The notes under the pieces were generated by a model. The model searched no databases. It saw nothing but the letters and a program-made list of their open reading frames with translations, and was not told where the DNA came from. The position numbers were made by a program, and so were the translations under genes. Shown here piece after piece: positions 1 through 6,512 of a stretch of 8,938 bases of DNA (position 1 is the stretch's first letter; each line of letters opens with the position of its first letter). This stretch comes from Yoonia sp. (GTDB lineage Bacteria > Pseudomonadota > Alphaproteobacteria > Rhodobacterales > Rhodobacteraceae): assembly GCA_020627605.1 (NCBI GenBank), contig JAHDGO010000030.1, positions 3,663 through 12,600 of the forward strand, written 5' to 3'.

Positions 1-152
1 ATGTGAATGGCAAAACGCGCCTGCTGCAAACTATCACGGTGATACCGCCCGGCAGCGGCAAAAAGGCCACGGCTGAACGCGGCATTGAAAAAACTCAGCG
101 AATTCCACTGGATCGTTTGCTAGTTTGGCAAAAAACAAAGCAGAGCAGGCAC
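1..152. other. Upstream non-coding region before the DUF484 gene
   Basis: No gene is supported in these 152 bases. The DUF484 reading frame stays open back to position 3, but the translated extension (rich in Lys, Arg, Thr and Pro) does not resemble the family N-terminus. The stretch holds a perfect 6-1-6 palindrome at 32-44, a TTGAAA hexamer at 85-90 that would pass as a -35 box but has no convincing -10 partner 16-18 bases downstream, and a small inverted repeat TTTGC/GCAAA at 116-120 and 128-132 with a 7-base loop. It is probably the 5' regulatory region of the DUF484-xerC-pcs set, possibly shared with a neighbour beyond the left edge. I could not fix a promoter. Confidence 0.5.
32..44. 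promoter_or_regulatory. Perfect short palindrome, candidate operator
   Basis: TATCAC-G-GTGATA is an exact inverted repeat with 6-base arms around one central base, about 110 bases upstream of the DUF484 start. The arm length and position would suit a dimeric helix-turn-helix regulator acting here or on a divergent gene beyond the left edge. No second copy or clear promoter was found beside it, so function is only inferred. Confidence 0.25.
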
Positions 153-848
153 ATGAACCAACACGTGATGGCCGATGATCTTCGTGAAAAGATCATCGCA
201 AACCCCGATGTCCTTTTGGAAGATGTCGATGTGATGCGCGCCCTTGTCGGCGCGAATGAAGCCCCCGCAGGGGGCAATATCGTCGATTTGCGGTCGGTCG
301 CGATGGACCGGCTGGAGGCCCGGCTGGACCGGTTGGAGGACACCCATCGCACGGTGATTGCGGCGGCCTATGACAATCTGGCCGGCACCAATCAGGTGCA
401 TCGCGCAATCCTGCGGATGATGGATGCGCAGACATTCGAGCAGTTTCTGGCGGACCTCTGCGGCGAGGTGGCCGATATCCTGCGGGTCGATGCGATCCGT
501 CTGGTGCTGGAAACGACCGATCCCGATGCGCTCAGCAATGATGATGCCGTCTTTGCGGTGATGCCGGAAAACTATGTCGACGGCTATATCACGCTGGGCC
601 GCAACATGCCTGCGCGACAGGTGACGTTGCGCCCGTTCCAGAAGGTCGGCGGCAGCCTTTATGGCCCCCGCGCGCCCTATATCCAGTCTGAGGCTTGCCT
701 GAAGGTCGACCTTGGCCCTGACCGGATGCCAGCCATGCTGGTCATGGGCAGCGAAGACCCCCATCAGTTTACATCGCAGCAGGCCACCGACCTTTTGACC
801 TTCTTTGCCGGTGTGTTTGAGCGCGTTGCCCGCCGCTGGCTGGGATAG
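153..848 (+). CDS. DUF484 family protein (YigA-like)
   Basis: This 231-residue protein belongs to the DUF484 family, whose E. coli member YigA also lies immediately upstream of xerC. The biochemical role is unknown; the C-terminal half is thought to be a GAF-like fold. Residues about 1-40 are a short helical region (DLREKIIANPDVLLEDVDVM is family-typical). Residues about 46-70 are rich in Leu, Arg, Asp and Glu (DRLEARLDRLED) and look like a coiled coil. From about 90 to the end comes the mixed alpha/beta domain, including the typical LVMGSEDPHQF segment near 196-206. The ATG at 153 is chosen because the protein pattern begins there; only a weak GCAGG lies upstream, and the in-frame ATG at 168 is an alternative. 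It ends with TAG three bases before the xerC start, so the two genes are surely co-expressed. Family is confident; function is not. Confidence 0.85.
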   Translation: MNQHVMADDLREKIIANPDVLLEDVDVMRALVGANEAPAGGNIVDLRSVAMDRLEARLDRLEDTHRTVIAAAYDNLAGTNQVHRAILRMMDAQTFEQFLADLCGEVADILRVDAIRLVLETTDPDALSNDDAVFAVMPENYVDGYITLGRNMPARQVTLRPFQKVGGSLYGPRAPYIQSEACLKVDLGPDRMPAMLVMGSEDPHQFTSQQATDLLTFFAGVFERVARRWLG

Positions 849-851
849 GCG

Positions 852-1766
852 ATGATCGCCCCCGCCCTGACCCACGCGCTGACGGCATGGCTTGACCATG
901 AACGCGCGCTGGCCGGGGCGGCCCCCAACACACTGACCGCCTATCAGGCGGATGTTCTGGGGTTTCTGGGGTTTATGACCCAACATCATGGCGACAGTCA
1001 GGGATTGGGGCCGATTGCCCGTCTGACGACGCGCGACATGCGCGCGTGGATGGCACATGAACGCGGACGCGGGCTGGGTGCGCGGTCACTGGCGCGCGCG
1101 CTGTCTGCCGTGAAATCCTTTTACCGCTGGCTGGCAGAGCGTGAGGGGTTTGAGCCCACCGCCGTCCTGTCGACCCGCGCGCCGAAGTTTCAGCGCAAGC
1201 TGCCCCGACCCCTTGCCGAACAGGCGGCGGCAGAGATGATAGACACCATCGGTCTGCAATCGATTGAACCCTGGATCGCCGCCCGCGACACGGCTGTGAT
1301 CACCCTGCTTTATGGATGTGGCTTACGGATATCAGAGGCCCTGGGTCTGACTGGCGCCGCAGCACCATTGCCCGATGTCCTGCGCATCACCGGCAAAGGC
1401 GGGAAAGAGCGGATCGTGCCGGTCATCGGCCCGGCACGCGATGCCGTGGCCGCATATGTCGATCTTTGCCCTTATCCGATCAACGCTGACACCCCGTTGT
1501 TCTGGTCCCTGCGTGCCAAGCCGCTGTCACCGCGCGCCATCCAAAAGGTCATGGCGCAGGCGCGGATGCAGCTGGGCCTGCCAGCGACAGCCACGCCACA
1601 TGCGTTGCGCCATTCCTTTGCCACGCACCTTTTGGCTGCTGGTGGCGATCTGCGCAGTATCCAGGAATTGCTTGGTCATGCCTCATTATCGACAACTCAG
1701 ACCTATACCGGTGTCGATGCGGCCCATTTGATGGCTGTCTATGAAAAGGCCCATCCCAAAGCCTGA
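852..1766 (+). CDS. xerC: Tyrosine recombinase XerC
   Basis: Site-specific tyrosine recombinase of the XerC/XerD type. With XerD and FtsK it resolves chromosome dimers at the dif site during cell division. The 304-residue length is usual. Residues about 1-100 form the N-terminal SAM-like core-binding domain (RSLARALSAVKSFYRWLAE). The C-terminal catalytic domain carries the full set of active-site residues: R159 in LLYGCGLRISEALGL, K182 in the GKGGKER beta-hairpin, H250 and R253 in HALRHSFATHLL, H276 in LGHASLSTTQTY, and the nucleophile Y285. Spacing matches known XerD (H276 to Y285 is nine residues). The ATG at 852 follows the DUF484 stop by three bases. Adjacency to DUF484 favours XerC over XerD or an integrase, and nothing nearby suggests a mobile element. 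The protein should be active. Confidence 0.93.
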   Translation: MIAPALTHALTAWLDHERALAGAAPNTLTAYQADVLGFLGFMTQHHGDSQGLGPIARLTTRDMRAWMAHERGRGLGARSLARALSAVKSFYRWLAEREGFEPTAVLSTRAPKFQRKLPRPLAEQAAAEMIDTIGLQSIEPWIAARDTAVITLLYGCGLRISEALGLTGAAAPLPDVLRITGKGGKERIVPVIGPARDAVAAYVDLCPYPINADTPLFWSLRAKPLSPRAIQKVMAQARMQLGLPATATPHALRHSFATHLLAAGGDLRSIQELLGHASLSTTQTYTGVDAAHLMAVYEKAHPKA

Positions 1767-1781
1767 ACACAGGTTGCCACC

Positions 1782-1809
1782 ACACCCTTAATCAAGCATG
1801 ACACCCTTA
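1782..1809. repeat. Nine-base direct repeat in the xerC-pcs spacer
   Basis: ACACCCTTA occurs at 1782-1790 and again at 1801-1809, separated by ten bases; the second copy ends on the A of the pcs start codon. The 42-base gap between xerC and pcs has no recognisable terminator, and pcs has no clear Shine-Dalgarno sequence. The repeat could be a regulator site or a small duplication; nothing in the sequence decides. Confidence 0.3.
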
Positions 1810-2507
1810 TGACACTTCGCGCCAAAGCACTGCTGGTTCATCTTTTCACCGCCACAGGCGCCGTTTTCGCAATGCTCGCGATGCTGGCCGCCGTGGAAGA
1901 AAAATGGAGCCTGATGTTCCTGTGGCTTGTTGTGGCCTTTGCCGTGGACGGCATTGATGGGCCACTGGCCCGCCGCTACGACGTCAAGACTAACGCACCA
2001 GCCTTTGACGGCGTTCTGCTGGACCTGATCATCGACTATCTGACTTATGTCTTTGTGCCCGCCTATGCGTTGTTCAAATCTGGCCTGCTGCCCGGCTGGA
2101 CGGGGTGGTTTGCGATCATCATCATCACCTTCGCCTCGGCCATGTACTTCGCTGATACCCGCATGAAAACAAAGGATAACTCCTTCTCTGGTTTTCCGGG
2201 GTGCTGGAACATGCTGGTGCTGGTGATCTTTGCGTTGCAACCGAATTTCTGGGTATCGCTGATGCTGGTGGCAATCCTCGCCATTGCGATGTTTGTGCCG
2301 CTGAAGTTTGTGCACCCTGTGCGGACAGAGCGCTGGCGGACGGTGACCTTGCCCATGGCGCTCGCCTGGACCTTTTTTGCAGGCTGGGCGGCCTGGGTCG
2401 ATTTCGATCCACAAAGCTGGGCGCATTGGGGTCTGATCGTGACGTCGGTCTATTTGCTGTTTGCGGGTGTCGCGCAGCAGGTGATCCCCGCGGGTGACAC
2501 AGCCTAA
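1809..2507 (+). CDS. pcs: Phosphatidylcholine synthase (CDP-alcohol phosphatidyltransferase)
   Basis: Integral inner-membrane enzyme that condenses CDP-diacylglycerol with choline to give phosphatidylcholine and CMP, a one-step route found in many alphaproteobacteria. The 232 residues carry the CDP-alcohol phosphotransferase signature as D47-x2-D50-G51-x2-A54-R55-x12-G68-x3-D72-x3-D76; the four Asp residues bind the metal and the CDP moiety. The spacer of 12 is longer than the generic 8-9. I recall this stretch, with LLDLIIDYLTYVFVPAYAL, as typical of Pcs rather than PgsA or PssA. About seven to eight hydrophobic segments are visible (near 8-28, 33-50, 76-92, 98-113, 134-148, 150-165, 179-196, 206-225). 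The ATG at 1809 gives the expected N-terminus, but no good ribosome binding site precedes it. It lies 42 bases after xerC, and its TAA overlaps the ogt stop on the other strand. Confidence 0.9.
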   Translation: MTLRAKALLVHLFTATGAVFAMLAMLAAVEEKWSLMFLWLVVAFAVDGIDGPLARRYDVKTNAPAFDGVLLDLIIDYLTYVFVPAYALFKSGLLPGWTGWFAIIIITFASAMYFADTRMKTKDNSFSGFPGCWNMLVLVIFALQPNFWVSLMLVAILAIAMFVPLKFVHPVRTERWRTVTLPMALAWTFFAGWAAWVDFDPQSWAHWGLIVTSVYLLFAGVAQQVIPAGDTA

Positions 2508-2950
2508 AGCAGCAGCCCCGCCGCCCCTTCCAGTTTCAACAGTGTGACCTTCGCCTCGATCCCACCTGCACCGGAGTAGCCACCGAGGCTGTCGGCGGCA
2601 AGCACGCGGTGGCAGGGGATCAGGATCGCTATCGGGTTCGCACCACAAGCCTGCCCGATGGCTTGGGCTGAAACGCCGAGGTCCTTGGCCAGATCACCAT
2701 ATGTGCGGGTTTCCCCATATGGGATGGCGCTGAGGGCAGAATAGAAGCTGTGCTGAAATGCGCTGCCGCCCGGTGACAATGGCAGGGTGAATGCCTTGCC
2801 CATGCCAGCGAAATACGCGGACACTTCGGTTTGGAACTGATCGGCAAGCGGTCCATCCGTCAATGTGCCCGCCTTGCCCCAGATCAGTCGCGTGATCGCC
2901 CGCCCGTCCGTATCCGCGCCCAAGGGGCCGACCGGGCTGTCCACGATCAT
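2504..2950 (-). CDS. ogt: Methylated-DNA--protein-cysteine methyltransferase
   Basis: DNA repair protein that transfers the alkyl group from O6-methylguanine (and O4-methylthymine) to its own cysteine in a single-use reaction. The 148-residue protein is a single-domain Ogt type without the AdaA regulatory part. A short N-terminal ribonuclease-H-like region (1-60) precedes the DNA-binding helix-turn-helix region (IPYGETRTYGDLAKDLG, 76-92). The active site IPCHRV has acceptor C113, preceded by the family pattern GQACGANP and followed by GGYSGAGGIEAK and a terminal LLKLEG. It starts in an ATGA overlap with the upstream thioesterase stop, so it is probably translationally coupled as the last gene of the ileS unit. 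Its TAG overlaps the pcs stop from the opposite strand, leaving no space for a terminator. The symbol is by family; it could be called ada-like or mgt elsewhere. Confidence 0.9.
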   Translation of the reverse strand: MIVDSPVGPLGADTDGRAITRLIWGKAGTLTDGPLADQFQTEVSAYFAGMGKAFTLPLSPGGSAFQHSFYSALSAIPYGETRTYGDLAKDLGVSAQAIGQACGANPIAILIPCHRVLAADSLGGYSGAGGIEAKVTLLKLEGAAGLLL

Positions 2951-3393
2951 TTTTCCGCCCCAGTCATCCCGCGCACCGACATCATGGTCGCGCTGATGGT
3001 CGCGATCAGCTTGGTCTTTTCCCCGGTGACGGCGAACGCCTTGCCTTCGGTGAAGGTCAGCGTGCGCCCCGCCTTGACGACAGCCCCCTCAAAGCGGAAG
3101 CGGTCGCCCTTGGCGGGGGCGATGAAGTTGCATTTGAACTCCACCGTCAGCACCTCGGCATCCGCGTCCATCAGTGTGAAGGCGGCAAAGCCGCAGGCGC
3201 TGTCCATGGCGGTGGTGATCACGCCTGCATGCATGAACCCGTGGTGCTGTGAGAAATCGGCGTTGAACGGCATCTCCAGCACGACCCGCCCCGGTGCGAC
3301 ATCGCCCACGGTGATCCCCATCGCCGCCATCGCGCCCTGCCGGTCGAAGTCGGCCCGCATCCGTGCGACAGCGTCAGGGTTGCGCAGCTTCAT
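2947..3393 (-). CDS. PaaI-family hotdog-fold thioesterase
   Basis: Probable acyl-CoA thioesterase of the PaaI/YbgC-like hotdog superfamily. It is 148 residues long, a usual size, and would work as a cytoplasmic homotetramer or dimer. The central motif HHGFMHAGVITTAMDSACGFA (residues 50-70) is the PaaI-type HGG-like signature followed by the catalytic acidic residue, here D64. The later strand segments (VEFKCNFIAPAKGD, 84-97, and the run to 140) complete the hotdog fold. The substrate cannot be read from sequence; phenylacetyl- or other aryl/acyl-CoA esters are the family guess, and no paa genes are nearby. Its ATG shares one base with the ileS TGA (TGATG) and its own TGA overlaps the ogt ATG by four bases, so it is the middle gene of a coupled three-gene set. 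There is no strong ribosome binding site, consistent with coupling. Confidence 0.85.
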   Translation of the reverse strand: MKLRNPDAVARMRADFDRQGAMAAMGITVGDVAPGRVVLEMPFNADFSQHHGFMHAGVITTAMDSACGFAAFTLMDADAEVLTVEFKCNFIAPAKGDRFRFEGAVVKAGRTLTFTEGKAFAVTGEKTKLIATISATMMSVRGMTGAEK

Positions 3394-6282
3394 CAGCCCA
3401 GCGCGTCATTGCAACGCCCGCAGACACCGGCGTGGGCATGGCTGCCGACATCCGGCAGGATCTTCCAGCAACGCTGGCACTTTTCGCCGTCGGCGCGTGC
3501 AAAAACAACGGCCACATCGGCCACGTCATCCAGACGGAATGCGCCGTCGGGGGCCGCATCGGTGCTGACAGTGATACCGGAGGTAATGCAAAGATCGTCA
3601 AAGCTGACGGTCTCCAGAACCTTGGCGGTGTCGTCCGAGACATAGACCGTCGGCGCGGCCTCAAGCGAGGCACCGATCACCTTGGCTGTGCGCTCGACCT
3701 CCAAGGCGCCTGTCACGACCCGGCGGACCTTGCGCACTTCGGCCCATTTTGCCGCCAGCGCATCATCCCGCCATGCGGGCGGTGTCTCGGTGAAATCTTC
3801 CAGATGCACCGAACTGTCTTCACCCGTGAACCGCTCCAGCCAGACCTCTTCCATCGTGAAGGTCAGCATCGGGGCGAGCCATTTGGTCAGCCGGTGGAAC
3901 AGGATATCCAGCACTGTCCGCGCCGACCGGCGGCGCAGCGTGTCGCCGTCGCAATAAAGCGCGTCCTTGCGGATATCGAAATAGAAGGCCGACAGATCCA
4001 CCGTCGCAAAGGTAAAGACCGCCTGAAACACGCCCTGAAAATCGTATTTGGCATAACCTTCACGAACCTTTTCATCCAGTTCCGCCAACCGGTGCAGGAC
4101 CCAGCGTTCCAGTTCCGGCATCTCATCGGCAGGAACACGGTCGTTTTCGGTGAAATCGGCGAGCGACCCCATAGCGCAGCGTGGTGCGCAGGCGGCGATA
4201 GCTGTCGGCGACACCTTTCAGGATTTCATCACCGATCCGCAGGTCAGCCGTATAGTCCGACTGCGCCACCCACAGCCGCAGGATGTCGGCCCCGTATTGC
4301 TGCACCACCTGTTCCGGCGCGATGGTGTTGCCGATGGATTTGGACATCTTCATGCCCTTCTGATCCAGCGTGAATCCATGGGTCAGCACACCGCGATAGG
4401 GCGCGTGCCCCTTGGTCCCGCAGGCCTGCAACATCGACGAATGGAACCAGCCACGGTGCTGGTCTGTCCCTTCGAGGTATAGATCAGCCATGCCATCGTC
4501 AGACCCGTCGACGCGGTCGCGCAGGACGAAAGCATGCGTGGACCCAGAGTCAAACCAGACGTCGAGAATGTCGAAGACCTGCAGGTAATCCTCGTGATCC
4601 ACTTCATTGCCCAAGAAGCGTTCTTTCGCGCCTTCCTTGTACCAGGCGTCCGCACCTTCTTCCTCGAACGCTTGCAGGATGCGGGCATTCACGGCCTCAT
4701 CCCGCAGCAGATAGTCAGGGTCGGTCGGCTGCGCATCTTTCTTGACAAAACAGGTCAGCGGCACGCCCCATGCCCGCTGGCGCGACAGCACCCAGTCAGG
4801 CCGCGCCTCGATCATGGAATAAAGGCGATTGCGCCCGGTCTTTGGCGTCCATGTCACCAACTCATCAATCGAGCGCAGCGCGCGTTCGCGGATTGTCGTC
4901 CCATAGGTGTCCTGCCCGTCGCCCACCTTCTTGTCGATGGCGGCAAACCATTGCGGGCGGTTGAGGCGGATGACGGGTGCCTTCGACCGCCAGCTATGCG
5001 CATCAGAGATCGTGATACGCTTGCGGGCCAGCAGCGCGCCGACCGCGACCAGCTTGTCGATGACGGCCTTATTGGCCCCACCGGGTTTGCCGTTAGGCTT
5101 CAGGATCGCCTCACCGGCAAAGAACGGCAGATCGGGGCGATAGCTGCTGTCATCAAGGATGTTGTAGGTCATGGGCAGGCCATGTTTGACCCCGATGGCA
5201 TAGTCGTCGTCGCCATGGGATGGCGCGGTATGGACAAAGCCTGTGCCTGCATCGTCAGTGACATGATCACCGGGCAGGAGCGGCACGTCAAAGTCCCATT
5301 CGCCTTCCGCACCCTCTGCCCCGTTCAGCGGATGGGCACAGGTCAGTTGCGCCAGTTCATCGGCGGTCACATCGCGCAGGCGGCGGTACATATCGCCGTC
5401 CAGTCGGGCAGCGGCAAAGGTGTCCTCTGCCAGGTTATCTGCCAGCACCAGACGTTCACCGACAGTGGCCCAGCATTCCTCTGGCCGGCCTGTGACCTCA
5501 TACAGGCCATAGCTGATGCCGGGGCCAAAACAGATCGCGCGGTTCTGAGGGATGGTCCATGGGGTCGTGGTCCAGATCATCACCTTGGCGCGCTCAAAGC
5601 CTTCGGGGCCCTTCACGCAGGGAAACTTCACCCAGATCGCATCCGTCTGGCGGTCGTGATACTCCACCTCAGCCTCGGCCAATGCGGTCTTTTCCACCGG
5701 CGACCACATCACAGGCTTGGAGCCTTGATAAAGCGTGCCGTTCATCAGGAATTTCTGGAATTCCTCGGCAATGACACGCTCTGCATGGAAATCCATCGTC
5801 AGGTACGGATCGGCCCAATTGCCGGTGATGCCCAGCCGCTTGAACTCCTCACGCTGGATATCGACCCAGCCCTCGGCGAACCTGCGGCATTCCTGCCGGA
5901 AGTCGACGACGTTGATCGCGTCCTTGTCCTGGCCCTTGGCACGGTAGGCCTCCTCGATCTTCCACTCAATCGGCAGGCCATGGCAGTCCCAACCGGGGAT
6001 GTAGCGGGCATCTTTGCCCATCATCTGCTGGGACCGCACGACCATATCCTTGAGGATCTTATTCAATGCGTGGCCGATATGCAGGTTGCCGTTGGCATAG
6101 GGCGGGCCGTCATGCAGGGTGAAGGGCGGGCGCCCGGTCTTGTCGCGCAGGCGGTCGTAGACGCCGATCTTCTCCCACCGTGCCAGCCATTCGGGTTCTC
6201 GTTTGGGCAAGCCCGCGCGCATCGGGAAATCGGTGCGGGGCAGATTGAGCGTTTCTTTGTATTCAGGTGTGTCGGCGCACAT
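3393..6282 (-). pseudogene. ileS: Isoleucyl-tRNA synthetase, frameshifted
   Basis: Class I aminoacyl-tRNA synthetase charging tRNA-Ile. The N-terminal frame (start ATG at 6282, 704 sensible residues) carries the HIGH motif at 68-71, GWDCHGLPIE at 97-106, the CP1 editing domain with TTTPWTIPQN (238-247) and GTGFVHTAPSHGDDDY (346-361), and KMSKS at 645-649. After Y704 (4171-4173) the frame goes wrong and reaches a stop at 4123. Homology continues in another frame from GSLADFTEND at 4169 to 3393, through the anticodon-binding domain (MPELERWVLHRLAELDEKV) and the C-terminal zinc ribbon CQRC...CGRC. Together the parts give about 962 residues, near the expected length. The family reads RY-L/M-L-G here, so two residues are absent; a five-base loss best explains it. 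AAGGA lies eight bases before the start. It is either a real disruption, which would require a second ileS, or a sequence error. Identity is certain; functional state is not. Confidence 0.88.
4164..4173 (-). other. Frameshift point in ileS
   Basis: On the minus strand the bases read CGC TAT G GGG TCG CTC, where TAT (4171-4173) is the last in-frame codon of the N-terminal part and GGG (4167-4169) is the first of the C-terminal part. One G (4170) is surplus, equivalent to losing two or five bases. Homologues usually have two extra hydrophobic residues between Tyr and Gly, which fits loss of five bases such as CTGCT. The GGGG run is a conceivable +1 slip site, and an ATG at 4172 begins the downstream frame, but no Shine-Dalgarno sequence precedes it. 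Confidence 0.8.
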
Positions 6283-6290
6283 TGGTGGCG

Positions 6291-6297
6291 TCCTTTT
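6291..6297 (-). promoter_or_regulatory. Shine-Dalgarno sequence of ileS with competing partner
   Basis: AAAAGGA eight bases upstream of the ileS ATG is a good ribosome binding site and fixes that start. A complementary CCUUU at 6321-6325 in the leader RNA can cover its AAAGG core, while an identical AAAAGG at 6346-6351 can pair with the same CCUUU instead. The Shine-Dalgarno sequence could therefore be switched between hidden and open states. The pairing is seen in the sequence; its use is inferred. Confidence 0.5.
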
Positions 6298-6351
6298 GAT
6301 CGGTCATATCAGGGCATGGCAAAGGGCGGTGCGCATCGGCTGACACCTTTT

Positions 6352-6384
6352 CCCGGCTGGTCAAAGCACGCTCAGACCGCCGGG
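6352..6384 (-). promoter_or_regulatory. Strong leader hairpin over the end of the Ile-rich ORF
   Basis: CCCGGCGGTC (6375-6384) pairs with GACC (6359-6362) and, after one bulged A, GCCGGG (6352-6357): ten base pairs, mostly GC, with a 12-base loop that begins with the stop codon of the upstream ORF. It is followed by AAAAGG, not by a T run, so it does not look like an intrinsic terminator. Part of its 5' arm (GGCGGU, 6376-6381) can instead pair with ACCGCC (6325-6330). Confidence 0.5.
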
Positions 6385-6416
6385 CAGCTAATGGTTATGA
6401 TCATTTGCTGCAACAT
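6372..6416 (-). CDS. Candidate Ile-rich leader peptide upstream of ileS
   Basis: A 14-codon ORF encoding MLQQMIITISCPAV ends 89 bases before the ileS start codon. Three of four consecutive codons are isoleucine (ATC, ATA, ACC, ATT at 6390-6401), including ATA, which is rare in GC-rich genomes. Its ATG lies seven bases after a good -10 box, so the mRNA would start at or one base before the AUG, making it leaderless; the trp leader peptide ORF of Sinorhizobium is known to begin at the transcript 5' end in the same way. The stop codon lies in the loop of a strong hairpin. The obvious inference is that ribosome stalling when charged tRNA-Ile is scarce changes folding of the ileS leader. It is too short for coding statistics; a chance ORF remains possible. 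Confidence 0.45.
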   Translation of the reverse strand: MLQQMIITISCPAV

Positions 6417-6423
6417 GCGCGCG

Positions 6424-6452
6424 CTTATAGTGGGGCAGCCCGCCGGGGTAAA
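6424..6452 (-). promoter_or_regulatory. Candidate sigma-70-type promoter of the ileS unit
   Basis: TTTACC (6447-6452, four of six matches to TTGACA) and TATAAG (6424-6429, five of six to TATAAT) are separated by exactly 17 bases on the minus strand. The predicted start falls at about 6416-6417, on or beside the ATG of the Ile-rich ORF, leaving a leader of about 135 bases before ileS. It lies in the gap after the extensin-like gene, where a promoter for the ileS-thioesterase-ogt set is expected. Confidence 0.55.
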
Positions 6453-6498
6453 GCCGCCAAGCATGCGAAAGCGATGGCAGAGAGCGGTTTGGACAGCG

Positions 6499-6512
6499 GC
6501 CGCCTTAGCGGC
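6499..6512 (-). terminator. Small hairpin across the extensin gene stop, weak terminator candidate
   Basis: GCCGC-TAAG-GCGGC forms a five-base-pair GC stem whose loop holds the TAA stop of the extensin-like gene. No T run follows, so it is a poor intrinsic terminator. It could stabilise the 3' end or be an effect of base composition. No better terminator was found between this gene and the ileS promoter. Confidence 0.2.

Noticed and set aside
7..42. Mini-ORF of 11 codons, MAKRACCKLSR
   Set aside because: No ribosome binding site, no notable codon run, and it overlaps the palindrome; chance is the better explanation.
3..152. N-terminal extension of the DUF484 protein using the GTG at 3
   Set aside because: The extra 50 residues do not look like the family, and the residues from 153 give the normal start of DUF484 proteins.
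852..1766. Phage or integron integrase rather than XerC
   Set aside because: Length, DUF484 adjacency and absence of attachment sites or mobile genes favour the housekeeping recombinase.
3393..4172. Separate gene for a free-standing IleS C-terminal domain starting at the ATG at 4172
   Set aside because: No Shine-Dalgarno sequence precedes that ATG and the sequence joins the upstream part with only two residues missing, so a frame disruption of one gene is simpler than a split synthetase.
3363..4373. 336-codon + strand frame opposite the C-terminal part of ileS
   Set aside because: The minus strand there encodes the IleS anticodon-binding domain and zinc ribbon, and the + strand product has no family pattern.
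6352..6384. Leader hairpin as an intrinsic transcription terminator
   Set aside because: The stem is strong, but AAAAGG rather than a T run follows it.
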